A stretch of 64,000 nucleotides of DNA from Eledone cirrhosa (Eukaryota; Mollusca; Cephalopoda; Octopoda; Eledonidae): contig OZ024744.1 in the NCBI GenBank assembly GCA_964016885.1, positions 63,722,962 to 63,786,961 of the forward strand. Direction: 5' to 3'. Positions within the stretch are counted from its first letter, which is position 1, and every line of letters begins with the position of its first letter. Of this stretch, positions 24,904 through 34,669 are shown in pieces. The notes beneath the pieces are model-generated. The model was not told where the DNA came from and did not search any database. It was given only the letters and a program-made list of their open reading frames with translations. The translations under genes and the position numbers were made by a program.

Positions 24904-25322
24904 TCACGGTGGTTTAAATCTCGCGAATTTTGTAGCAATCCTATGTCTGCAGAAAATTGACCTTTCTATTTTACTGTTGAGTAGCATTTTATCGTTCCTT
25001 AAGATATGCAGCAATTCAAGGTTGCAGAGCCGGCAGTGGGACATACCGCTGCTATATGTCTTTGCGGTCTCCAATTTCGACCAGCTAATATTATAATCAA
25101 GGTTTTTGTCCTTAAGTTGCCAGATTTTATTGGCGAGGGTTGAAGAATTTATCAGTGCACGGTTCTTCATTGAATGTCTGTGTACATACCATCTTTTTTT
25201 AAAAGCACCCGCGGTGGATCCAATGTAGTGCCAAGTGGAGTTGTTTGAGTCTATAGTGCATATGTACACTAGGCCCGAATCAAGGCACCTATTATAGATG
25301 CCATAACGATAACCTGTTATCC
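24904..25322 (-). pseudogene. Penelope-like element GIY-YIG endonuclease domain
   Basis: The complement is open for at least 121 codons. It carries LVYICTIDSNNSTWHYIGST (the GIY and YIG signatures), AFKKRWYVHRHSM with the conserved R and H, and STLANKIWQLKDKNLDYNIS. Next come CRLCNLELLHIL, equivalent to CDLCLTEK, and RHRIATKFARF at the C-terminus. In this class of retroelement the domain nicks DNA to prime reverse transcription. The N-terminal side is cut by the (AT)n tract at 25323, so the RT is lost. The domain itself looks nearly intact. Confidence 0.8.
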
Positions 25323-25323
25323 C

Positions 25324-25394
<71 letters not shown>

Positions 25395-25828
25395 TAGAAG
25401 GGGTATTTAATCTGACAAATATAAATGTTTATAACTGCTTTAGAGCACTCAACAGTTTACTGAGGTAAATATTCAATGATATTAAATAAATGGAGATTAT
25501 ATTTATAAAACCATATTTATTTTATTATATATATTTCAAGGTTACCAAGGTATCCAGTGAATTTCCAACCGATAAGGTATGATTTTCATGGGTACGTCTC
25601 TATTTATAAAACAAACTTTGTATTTTATCTGATGAAAGCGTACCAATGTTATCTTGGTACCCTTGAAATATATATAATAAAATAAATATGCTTTTATAAA
25701 TATAGTTTCCATTTATTTAATATCATTGTATATATATATATGGGAACGAGTAGGACCCCCGACGGCTGAGCTCAAGCCGTTTCGACGGTTAATTATGGTC
25801 CACCTGGTTCCTTACCACATTTCCTTCG

Positions 25829-25877
<49 letters not shown>

Positions 25878-25904
25878 TAAACCCCCCTCCCCCCTAAATA
25901 AAGT
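25323..25904. repeat. (AT)n tracts and linking sequence
   Basis: (AT)n at 25324-25392 and about 25831-25873. Between them, inverted copies of ATTTATTTTATTATATATATTTCAAG occur near 25506 and 25665, flanking TACC-rich sequence and forming an imperfect palindrome of about 170 bp. Confidence 0.75.
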
Positions 25905-26821
25905 ATAATTCTAGTCAGGTTCCTTAAGTTATAATAAAAGGAGTAATGTATTTTATGTTGACAAAAAGGATTTATGTCATTTTTAGCATTTAATAAGTTT
26001 AAATTGGAAGTTAATATTTCAAATGCCTCAGTTAAATAAATATTAAACTTGGATCTATTTCCCCCATATGGCCTTGCAGTATTAATTAGAGACCATTTAA
26101 TATTGTAATTAACCTTATCTTCCTTTAGGTACCAGATTAATTTTGCCTGAGAAGTTGTATTTTTCAGCTTCTTATTTTTAAAAGAATTTGTATGAGCATG
26201 GAATCCAGTTTTGAATTTATTGGCAGTAGCACCTATATAATTATATTCATTTAATTATAATTAAAGCAATTATCACTAGTTGAATCCACACATCTATAAA
26301 TAACATTAGTTTTAAGACATTTACCCCCAAAAGGTTGACTATTTTTATTGATTATACCCTTATTAAGATCACCACCAGCAAAAATGTTAGTGGTATACCT
26401 AGTTTTACCACATACCTCAAATTCAGTATCTATTCTAGAAGCCCTATTATTCATTTGGGTGTTTACATTATTATTATTCCAAATACCAGTTTCACTACCA
26501 TTGAGACGGTAATTATCACCAAGATTAGTGAGTGTTTCATTTGCGATATTAAGAGTAGAAATACATCATTAATAGTATTATTGTCAACCAAGATATTGCT
26601 GCCACTAGTATTATTAGTGGTACTAATGCTTATTCTATTTCTAGGGGGTCCAGTATTAGTTAAAGATCTACCATTTACTCTAAAGGAATTATGTTTCTTT
26701 TTATTGTTCCTTGCTATGTAGTCCGCCAGATTAGGGGTTGTAGAACAGGACAATTTCACATTATTTATATTCAGTATCTTATAATATCTATGGTTGGGAG
26801 GAAAATTCTTATCCTCTATAT
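25905..26821 (-). pseudogene. Penelope-like linker and GIY-YIG part
   Basis: The complement reads DKNFPPNHRYYKILNINNVK, LSCSTTPNLADYI, then GGKCLKTNVIYRC (the K(C)L..NIVY motif before GIY). YNYIGATANKFKTGFHAHTN (YIG with R changed to G) and KLIWYLKEDKVNYNIKWSL follow, then FNIYLTEAFEIL. Frameshifts separate the blocks. The GIY part is eroded near 26245 and a catalytic-type arginine is replaced, so the domain is probably inactive. Confidence 0.75.
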
Positions 26822-27349
26822 CAACGGTTCTCAACCCATTTCGGCCAAACTTTTGCCCCTCAAAATCACGAAACGCTCCCCTACCCTATTTTTCCATTTT
26901 TCAACATACTACTGATTTTAATATCAGTAGATTACTGGGCCAAATCAAGTTATGTTAGAATCTTTAAAAAGATCTTCAAAAAATACTCGTACGAATTAAA
27001 TACAAAAAAGTTTCAGTCCAAAACAAAAGCAAGCTATTTCAAATTATATATTTTTGAACAATAGACGTGAATGTTCTCAAAGATTTAAACTTTTTTTTTA
27101 AATTCTATATTTCACTGTCAGCTGCTGTAATATTTTGAGTAGATAGACAATTCTACAATTCAAACTGTAAAGTCAAAATACAAAAGATGCAAAATATGAA
27201 GAAATTCTTACCTTTCTCTTGAATCACAAACTCAAGGGAAAAATAGTACCTTGCAAAATAAAGTGTCTCGATCATAAACTTAGTTGCAACGAATGAATTG
27301 AGATGCTTAGTGACAGTAAACAAACAATATCTGTATCCCTTATATATAT

Positions 27350-27450
27350 ATATATACATAGATAGATACACACACACATACACGCGCGTGCGCACACTCA
27401 CACACACACACAAACAAACTTGTGTGTGTGTCTGTGTGTGCCTTGTTTTT
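27350..27450. repeat. TA/CA/TG microsatellite
   Basis: (TA)n, (CA)n and (TG)n adjoin, with ACACGCGCGTGCGCACAC in the middle. The CA and TG halves make a short imperfect palindrome. Confidence 0.8.
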
Positions 27451-27758
27451 GGTACAGAAAGAATTTTGCCTCCAGTTTTTATTGCCGGGTCAAAGGCCAC
27501 TGCTCTTTTCAACAACGAACGTCAAATAAAATAACAACGCCATATATATATATATATAGTTATGTAATAAACAACATAAGGCAATTATTCCATTTATCAG
27601 TGGTTTCTTAAAAGCAAAAAATTTTGCTTTCAATCCTCAGAATGAAAAAATCCTGGTGTTTATTGAATTTGGATTTTATATATATATATAGTGGTAGAAC
27701 ACTGGAAGGTAATATCCGTAGTGGTAGAGCACTCAGTCCATGGGACGAGTTAGGGAGA

Positions 27759-27903
27759 AGTGGTTACACAACAGTTAGTTCACCATTCTGAGAACAATTG
27801 TTTCACCTTAGCGGATCGGATCCTCAGCTCGTAAACGAGCTAATGATCCGCTAAGGTGAAACAATTGTTCTCGGTATAGTGAACTAACTGTTGTGTAACC
27901 ACT
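27759..27903. repeat. 145-bp near-perfect palindrome
   Basis: Arms of about 60 bp (27759-27817, 27845-27903) begin AGTGGTTACACAACAGTTAG and its complement. The centre contains AGCTCGTAAACGAGCT, itself a palindrome. A (TA)n tract follows directly. One arm recurs at 60381-60443. Confidence 0.93.
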
Positions 27904-27905
27904 TC

Positions 27906-27928
<23 letters not shown>

Positions 27929-27948
<20 letters not shown>

Positions 27949-28000
27949 GGGGTGAGAGGGAGAGAGAGGGAGATAGAGAGAAAGAGGGAGAGACAGAGAG
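27929..28000. repeat. (AG)n-rich tract
   Basis: An AG/GGGA purine tract follows (AT)n. Low complexity. Confidence 0.85.
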
Positions 28001-28055
28001 AGTAAGAAATGTGTGTGTGTGTGTTTGGTACACGTCTATCTATCTATCTCTCCAA

Positions 28056-28461
28056 CAGGGGGCTCAAACATGCGGCCCGCGAACTACTTTTCTATGGCCC
28101 GTGGTAGAACCAATATTTCATATTCCATTATAACTGGTGAAAATAAGGCAGTGAGCTGGTGGAATCGTTAGCTCATCTGGCGAAATGCTTAGCGGTACTT
28201 CTTCCGTTTTTACGTTCCGAGTTCAAATTCCGCTGATCTCAACTTTGCCTTTCCTCTTTTGGGGGTCGATAAATTAAGTACCAGTTGGGAACTGGGATCG
28301 ATGTAATCGACGGGACCCTAAACCCTAAATTTCATGCCTTGTGCCTATGGTAGAAATGATTATAACTGGTGAAAAGCATCATCCACCACCACGTTTGGCC
28401 CACTGTGCTTCTCCTCCAGTACGTAATGGCCCTTTTGTGTCCTTGAGTTTGAGACCCCTCT
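28056..28461. mobile_element. hAT-like MITE interrupted by a SINE
   Basis: The left end CAGGGGGCTCAAACATGCGG and the complement of the right end GAGGGGTCTCAAACTCAAGG resemble hAT termini of the CAGGGGTCTCAAAC type. No matching 8-bp flank was found, so the boundaries are approximate. A SINE occupies most of the interior. Confidence 0.6.
28144..28358 (+). mobile_element. tRNA-SINE, family C, with 17-bp TSD
   Basis: ATTATAACTGGTGAAAA occurs on both sides (28127-28143, 28359-28375). The head has GAGCTGGTGGAATCGTTAGC, the B box is GAGTTCAAATTCC, and the body has GGGGTCGATAAATTAAGTAC and ATCGATGTAATCGACGGG. It is related to but distinct from family B. Perfect flanks mean a clean insertion. Confidence 0.9.
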
Positions 28462-28875
28462 TCTACACACACACACACACACATATATATTTTACTTTTT
28501 TTCTGTCTCTGGACTACGCCCATGCTGGAGCATCACCTTGTTAAGTTATGGGACGTCAACAAACGCATTAGTGGGAGCGCAAACACAAATGCAAAGACAC
28601 ACACAGACATATATACATATATACGACGCGCTTTTTTAAGTTTCGGTCTATCAAATCCACTCACAGGGCTTTGGTCGGCCCAGGCAGTGGGACTGAACCC
28701 GAAAACATGTGGTTGGGAAGCATATATATATATATTTCGTTGACAAATATATCAATATGCCCAGACATGCAGATATATTGCCCTTGGTATGACAGTGTGG
28801 TTTTAGCTCAGTGTAGGATAACTAGTATACTACAGAGTCGTTATAGTTATAGGAATAACCAAAGAGTGCTTAGAA

Positions 28876-28931
28876 ATACATTGTTTTATTAGCTAACAGT
28901 GTTTCATCCATACACCATGGCAGGAATCATC
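28876..28931 (-). ncRNA. Degenerate hammerhead-ribozyme-like motif
   Basis: The complement contains GGCTCTGATGATTCC, then an expanded stem-II region closing with GGAT, GAAAC, a three-base loop, GT, T and AGC. The CTGATGA and GAAA core strands are intact. GCT before the core pairs with AGC after the cleavage position. The stem II closing pair is lost (T opposite T), so activity is doubtful. Such motifs are known from Penelope-like elements. Confidence 0.5.
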
Positions 28932-29284
28932 AGAGCCTATAAACAAGAGTATATCAGTAGTTGCATGTTCCATCGAGCTGCGTCACCAGAACAAGGTTAA
29001 AGGACAGCAGGGGGGTTCCGAGGCCAGCGCTATATGGAAAAAGACAGAATACATGATGCACATAATGTCATAAAATGTCTTAAAAATTACACCAAAAATT
29101 TATCACTTAAATGGTGCAATTCACCTGATACATTGGATTGAGCGACCGAACGTGAGGATTTTGGGGGAATGCTAGTGTCTGCGAACCTGGCGTGTTTTTA
29201 ATTTCCTCACATCTGTGCCGGCTGTATATGTACCATACATTTCTTTAACTCGTCGTACTTTCTTTTATTTTTTATTTTAGATTT

Positions 29285-29287
<3 letters not shown>

Positions 29288-29330
<43 letters not shown>
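29288..29330. repeat. (TG)n microsatellite
   Basis: About 21 uninterrupted TG units directly upstream of the palindrome at 29341. Confidence 0.95.
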
Positions 29331-29333
<3 letters not shown>

Positions 29334-29340
29334 ATAATAC

Positions 29341-29460
29341 ATAGTGAAAGAGTGAAGAATAACATGGTCAACAGTACAAAAAAGGGTTTTATTTACAGTA
29401 TTACTGTAAATAAAACCCTTTTTGTACTGTTGACCATGTTATTCTTCACTCTTTCACTAT
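29341..29460. repeat. 120-bp palindrome with almost no loop
   Basis: ATAGTGAAAGAGTGAAGAAT at the left is matched by its complement at the right end. The centre is TACAGTATTACTGTA around 29401. The arms differ only by one A in a poly-A run. No coding content. Confidence 0.95.
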
Positions 29461-29710
29461 TATTACTCCAAGATTAACTTACATAGGAACTCCCGAGAAC
29501 TCACAAACTCGCTACCTAAGGAAACCTTTTGTTGAGTCAAACAACGCCGTACGCTAAAACTATCCACAATACAGAGTATTCACAACCTCTTACTGGATTA
29601 CCTATAACGATAATTTGTTTTCCATATATATATATATATATATATATATAAACGGATAAAATGAAACGAAATTTCATTTCCCACTCTTAGTACGGCTGTT
29701 ACTTAAATAT

Positions 29711-29983
29711 AAGTATGTACACGTACATACATATATGTATACAGACGTACAGTAGTATGTATATATATATATACATACATGCTCACATATATATATGTAC
29801 GTATGGATTCACCGAACATTTATTATAATGGCTTAATACGGGATGTTTGTTTACAAACACACCGAGCATTATAATAAATGTTCGGTGAATCCATACGTAC
29901 ATATATATATATGTGTGCATGTATGTATATATATATACATACTACTGTAGGTCTGTATACATATATGTATGTACGTGTACATA

Positions 29984-29986
<3 letters not shown>
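29711..29986. mobile_element. Foldback element, short form
   Basis: The left arm 29711-29830 (AAGTATGTACACGTACATAC ... TTTATTATAATG) is complementary to the right arm 29877-29986, with a 46-bp loop. The same arms, with ~310 bp of extra arm and loop, occur at 46951-47534. Upstream, GAAACGAAATTTCATTTCCC is shared by both copies and by a fragment at 53345. Confidence 0.88.
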
Positions 29987-30019
<33 letters not shown>

Positions 30020-30565
30020 TAATTTAATATATCAACTAACAGAAGCGCACAGATGCACGTCCATGCCAGCAAATACACAGGTTATGTCATAGTACCTAGG
30101 TGGTTCAATGCAGGAGGATGCAGAACAATAATATAAAAGACGTAAAATAAGAAAACATTTTTTTTTTAAATTTAAAAAAAATTTTTTACTTACTTACTTA
30201 AATTTTCACTCCAACTAATTAGTTTCTGCAATGGGATAAAGACAGTTACGTAATCCAACTGTCGAGAATTCATTGCGTCATCAGGGAGTCTATTCTCAGC
30301 TAAGTCTCCAGGCAATGCGCAGACACTGGCGGCTCATATAAAAATAATAATAATTCGGTAGATAGAACAGCTGGCGAGGACTGGATTCCATGTACTGAAA
30401 TCCTCACTGCTTCTAGTCATATGGCCGATTCTAAAGAATCAATCACGTGACACAGAGGCTAGTTAGAAGGAATGGGATGGTAAGATGACTGACGCCTACT
30501 AACACCCCCAAAAATTTAGAAGTGGTTTTGGCAGGTTTGCTCGACAAATCAGTGATTTGGAGATA

Positions 30566-30662
30566 AATGTATGCATGTATGTATGTATGTATGTATGTAT
30601 GTATGTATGTATGTATGTATGTATGTATGTATGTATGTATGTATGTGTGCATGTGTGTGTAT
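30566..30662. repeat. (ATGT)n microsatellite
   Basis: About 22 ATGT units, grading into TGTG. The threonine/histidine/tyrosine-rich open frames come from it. Confidence 0.95.
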
Positions 30663-31030
30663 GATTGTATGTATGTTTATGTATACACCCACACCTTTCA
30701 TCACCATTGCTTCTTTTTCTTGTTGTTCTTGTAACTGTTGTAAAAGTTGACGTTGTTCTTATTTTCATTTTCTTTGATTTCTTCCGTTTTTCTTTTATCT
30801 CCCTAGGGAATTCGTTGACAAGCTTCTTTTATTTATTTTCTTTGTTTTCTTCATTCAATTACACTGGCTGTCTCAGAGACATACAACTATGGCTTATAAA
30901 ACTTACCTAAGTAAATAGCCTTCCAGTGCCCCCTAGCGCCCCCCAAAGCTTCACCCCCCAACTCCCCCTTGTTCCAAAACGCGCCTCTGGAGCTCAAAAA
31001 CGTCCAAAGTTGAGAACCTTTGCTCTATAT

Positions 31031-31300
31031 CAAAGAATAACTTAGGTATATTAGAAGCAACTTAAATACCGAATGGAGGAGGATTATACCAAATACATAT
31101 TTTACTTCTTAATTTGTGCCTTACCTTATAATTACATGCTTTAATTCGTGTATCATCTACATTACTAACAACTTCATCAATTAAATTTGGTTTAAAGTTG
31201 TCATTTTTAAGTTGTCAGTTTTAGACGTATCATTCTTATTTTTAATTTTCTTCCTATTATTATAAAAACCATATGTAGGTTTATTGCCATTCTTTGGAGA
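31031..31300 (-). pseudogene. Penelope-like element, middle block
   Basis: The complement reads GFYNNRKKIKNKND, then ICIWYNPPPFGI, a stop, and VASNIPKLFFDIE. This is the RKI.W.NPP(Y/F)...NIGK.FL.LID segment between RT and GIY-YIG in Penelope-like elements. One in-frame TAA lies near 31067. The block ends exactly at the hAT target duplication. Confidence 0.8.
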
Positions 31301-31684
31301 TCATCATCATCATCATCATCATCATCACTGTTTTAGGTCCATTCTTCCACGCTAGCATGGGTTAGACGGGTTGTCCTGTTGTGGACAATGCCAAGTCAGG
31401 TGACCTTGTCTTGCTCATTACAGTGTGGGCTGGGTGCTCTTTTGTCGTGACACCTCCACGATCACTTTGCAGTAGGAGGGGGTTGGGGGCATATTGTCTA
31501 TATGCTTCAGCTTTGGCTTGTTCCTGTGGGAGGTCATATCTTCTGTATTACTACGTGACGCCAGAGATCACGGTCCTGTATCATCGCCTTTGAGAGGTTT
31601 AATTGGGCAAGGTCCGCTTTTATCACCTCATCCCAGGTCTTCTTGGGTCTTCCCACACCATGGCTTCCATCGACTTTTAGAAAT
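31301..31684 (-). mobile_element. LINE 3' end, family 2, 5'-truncated
   Basis: In minus sense it encodes GVGRPKKTWDEVIKADLAQL, then AMIQDRDLWRH, then a stop and a ~240-bp 3' untranslated region. It ends with CCCATGCTAGCGTGGAAGAA and (ATG)n. It interrupts the Penelope-like RT/linker region. Confidence 0.85.
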
Positions 31685-32148
31685 GTACATTTAAAAGTAT
31701 AGACCTTATTATAAGATATTTTATCAGTAGTGTTATATTTTATTTTTTCATTGTACCCTTATCTATGTAAGGCCTCATTATAGTAATTAGTATTCTGATT
31801 AAAAATATCAATATTTGCTGAAAGAGAACTTATTATATTACAAATGTTATTAATTATTGTATTCATAATAGATTTAGGGTGGTTGAAGTATTTATTTACA
31901 TAAAAGGTTTATGGTATGGCTGGAAGGAATGATCCTTTTGGTCTAAACTGACATCTAATTATTATCAATTGTAACTGTTAAATATTCTTTAGATATTTCC
32001 TAACTCTTTCTAAAGCTGATTTAGAATAATTTTCAAAGGTAAAGAGAGTATCATTGTGGTATAATCCTCCCCCAATAGCAGAAAATTAGCCTTAAGTTTA
32101 TCTAGAATAAATAATCCAACCAAATTAGTTACTTTTATATGTAATCAT
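31685..32148 (-). pseudogene. Penelope-like element RT C-terminal block
   Basis: The complement reads VSLDQKDHSFQPYHKPF, a stop, then INKYFNHPKSIMNTIINNIC, SANIDIFNQN and YYNEALHR. This matches the L...SF.PYRKP....YIN..SNHP..I...I...SN..IF....YN.AL signature of this group. Scattered stops; the YVDD part upstream is not visible. Confidence 0.8.
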
Positions 32149-32460
32149 CATCATCATCGTTTAACATCTATCTTCCACACGAGCATGAGTTAGACAGGTT
32201 TCTCCCATTTGAGGCAAGTTGGGTTGGGTGACTGTGTCTCACTCAAATGGGACTGATTCTGGCTAGTTTTCAATGGCTGGATTCCCTTCCTAACGCCAAC
32301 ATTTGCAGTGTGTGTTGGGTGCTTTTTGTTGTGACACCCACACGACCACTTTACACTGTGGGCTGGATGTTTTGTGGTACCAACATAACTTTACAGAGTA
32401 AGGGTGGTATGGGCGGAAGTGGAAGGGGGGTGCACGGGGTGTCGGGTGTATATTGGATTA
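32149..32460 (-). mobile_element. LINE 3' untranslated region, family 2
   Basis: (ATC)n at 32149 leads into the complement of a tail related to the 31301 copy. TGGATTCCCTTCCTAACGCC and GGTGCTTTTTGTTGTGACAC follow, then the GGGGTGTCGGGTGTATATTG block shared with 53870-53900. It has no coding part. Confidence 0.75.
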
Positions 32461-32568
32461 AAAGGTGGTTACTGAGTGTAAGTTTAAGTCATACATATAA
32501 ATATATATGTATGAGTCTGGAATTTGCTGTCAAAACAGCAAGAACTTAGCTGTCTGGCCCTGACACTC

Positions 32569-32603
<35 letters not shown>

Positions 32604-33001
32604 GCATGACCTGCCATTACTCTATTTGGCGGGCCATCCCTGAATCAAAAGCAGTCTTCTATTTTCTATTTTGTTTGTGTTTGCCAAAATCCTGTTCCCT
32701 TATATAACTAATTCTGCAATTAACACCTGATGAAATCACCTGGATCTTGCATCATATTCAGATGATGAATCTGGATTATTGAAATATGTATAGTGTTTTC
32801 ATGGAATTAAAATCCTAAAGAAAGTTTCGAGCTTGGCCTTCTCTTGTTTTTAATTAATATTTCACTCCGTTCCTGCACCAACCATTGGATACCACATCTA
32901 CGATGGATGATCTGCATAATGTTGAGTACTTTGATTTATGGCAACATCATTTACTAACTAGAATAAACCAGTTCCACCCTTTGGTAAATAACGTAACATA
33001 A
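32461..33001. other. Unassigned sequence with (TA)n
   Basis: (TA)n lies at about 32572-32600. The remainder, including the short minus-strand frame at 32947-33198, shows no family. Confidence 0.45.
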
Positions 33002-33235
33002 ATGATATATATAAGGATAGACCAACACTGGGGGAAACTAAAAGGACGAAAAAACGGGTCAGTACTATACGAACATGCCAGACAACAACATGACGGTAAC
33101 ATAGACAACATAGAAATTAGAATAATATCTAAACATAGAAATGACCCAGCAGATAGGCAAATCAGAGAGGCCAGTGAAATAGAAATTAGAAGACACATTA
33201 GTCACCCAATCACGAACACACATCACACATCAAAC
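33002..33235 (+). pseudogene. Penelope-like GIY-YIG C-terminal fragment
   Basis: The plus strand reads HWGKLKGRKNGSVLYEHARQ, then IRIISKHRNDPADRQIREAS and EIEIRR. This matches the L..KK..SVLW.H....H...F...V...HR....RQI.EA segment after the YIG motif in one GIY-YIG retroelement lineage. The YIG motif is missing and the frame degenerates after IRR. Confidence 0.6.
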
Positions 33236-33377
33236 AAAACACTATACACACACGCAAACGCATGCGCAAAGAAGACAAAATAAAATAAACAAACAAGCAA
33301 ATAAATAAATAAATATATAGACAGACTGAATAAAAATGGCGTAGCCATACAATTCAACAGGAGGAAACAATAGAACC

Positions 33378-33412
33378 ACTGACGATGTTGCAGATGTGCA
33401 ACGAAAGATTTA
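33378..33412 (+). ncRNA. Hammerhead-like remnant in a Penelope-like 3' region
   Basis: CTGACGA, a perfect GTTGC/GCAAC stem with a six-base loop, then GAAAG. The CTGATGA core has a T-to-C change and one unpaired T precedes the stem. The layout resembles a hammerhead core, but the changed core base predicts no activity. It lies ~150 bp downstream of the GIY-YIG fragment. Confidence 0.35.
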
Positions 33413-33596
33413 TGATAAACTATATATATGTGTTCGTGTCTATATTGTATCTGTATTATTTTTGACCGTCGGTCAGTCAATGGTAACATTGAGGACCGAG
33501 TAAGTTAGATTACTGATATAAAAGACACAGAAGCGAGAAGCGAAAACCAACCAAACAGTGAGTGTGTTCCGTTATTAATTCTGGCAATATTACACA

Positions 33597-33617
33597 AATA
33601 TGACCCTCCCCAAGTAT

Positions 33618-33696
<79 letters not shown>

Positions 33697-33798
33697 ATAG
33701 TAATGAATGACTATCTTTTACTATTTGGGGTTTGTATATGAAAAATATATAACCATAAAAGGTTTTATTATATACATAACCATAAATAGTATCCTTAA

Positions 33799-33839
<41 letters not shown>

Positions 33840-33840
33840 G
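33597..33840. repeat. (AT)n tracts with an element terminus
   Basis: ATGACCCTCCCCAAGTATAA (about 33610) also ends the foldback at 42173-42572. It runs into (AT)n at 33624-33694; a second (AT)n lies at 33804-33836. Confidence 0.8.
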
Positions 33841-33884
33841 AGAGTAAAACAAAAAATCCTTTAATACATCAAAAGTTTTTATTA

Positions 33885-33922
33885 GCCGACAATGTTTCGT
33901 CCTATTAAGGACTCATCAGGGC
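33885..33922 (-). ncRNA. Hammerhead ribozyme motif, intact core
   Basis: The complement contains GCC, CTGATGA, a GTCC/GGAC stem II with a six-base loop, GAAA, and a two-base-pair stem III (AC/GT) with loop ATT. The cleavage-site C follows, then GGC, which pairs with the initial GCC as stem I. All invariant core positions are present. The tiny stem III is the feature reported for the minimal type I hammerheads of Penelope-like retroelements, which work best as tandem dimers. Cleavage would fall after the C of GTC. Self-cleavage is predicted, not shown. Confidence 0.8.
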
Positions 33923-34649
33923 AATCAAAACAACAAGAAGTAATATCGGCAGATACAAGCCGGAAACTCTGAAGAATATGGAGTGTGCATACACTAAAGT
34001 CTTACAAAAATATATGATAATAAAAATGATAATAAAAATGAAAATAAAAATAAAAATAATAAAAATATATAATAATAAGAATAACTAAGGATGTAGATAA
34101 CATTAAGAACCATATTACAAATATAGTCCAAAGCAACTAACCTAAATTTAAACAAATTTGGTTATATAGAGCAGGAATTATATATAACACAATGCAATAA
34201 ACATAATACATTATAATAATATACCTTTACCAACATTAAAATTACAGATTAAAAATCAAAAGGTACAATATATACATGTATATATGTGCGCACACACACA
34301 CACACACATATATAACAATACACCCATCTATGATCAACTACACAAATTAAGCCCTATTAGAAGTTTGAATATAAAAATAAGCATGATAAGAGTGAAAATA
34401 ATACCAATACATCTACCCAATATACATGAGGCAATAATATGATATAATTACAAGAGACACATATAATAAATAATAAACAATAAAATTATATAATTCAATA
34501 TAATATAATAAAATAGATAATCCCCGGTTAATTTACAGAAACAATATAGATGTCACAATAAAATACAATGATAATACGTAAACAGTGTACTAACATTTAC
34601 CATAAACAATGTATACAAATCGATTCATACTGGGTTACAGTTTATTATT
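33923..34649. other. Very AT-rich spacer
   Basis: A/T-rich with AATAAAAATGATAATAAAAA-like runs and a short (CA)n at about 34288-34308. It is probably a degraded retroelement 3' region plus simple sequence. No gene. Confidence 0.55.
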
Positions 34650-34669
34650 TATTATATATGTCTACGATG

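Larger units (their letters stand above)
26822..31022. mobile_element. 4.2-kb non-autonomous hAT-type element
   Basis: It starts CAACGGTTCTCAACCC and ends AAGTTGAGAACCTTTG, so the termini are CAA(C/A)GGTTCTCAAC inverted repeats close to the hAT/Charlie consensus. CTCTATAT (8 bp) is duplicated exactly at 26814-26821 and 31023-31030. It carries no transposase. Its interior is filled with nested items: palindromes at 27759 and 29341, a foldback at 29711, a MITE at 28056 containing a SINE, a hammerhead-like motif at 28876, and microsatellites. The remaining interior (for example 26900-27330, 28480-28870, 28935-29280, 30020-30560) has no recognisable genes. Confidence 0.9.
25905..32148 (-). mobile_element. 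Penelope-like element split by nested insertions
   Basis: Three collinear minus-strand blocks (31685-32148, 31031-31300, 25905-26821) read as consecutive parts of one Penelope-like ORF, from the RT C-terminus to GIY-YIG. They are separated by a LINE fragment (31301-31684) and a hAT-type element (26822-31022). Continuity is strong at the hAT junction, where the protein reads LFFDIE on one side and DKNFPPNHRYYKIL on the other once one 8-bp duplication is discounted. Confidence 0.85.

Noticed and set aside
30250..30300. CTGATGACGC on the minus strand as a hammerhead
   Set aside because: No GAAA strand follows at hammerhead spacing and stem II does not form.
32720..32790. CTGATGAAATC on the plus strand as a hammerhead
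   Set aside because: Stem II and the GAAA strand are absent; chance occurrence of the heptamer.
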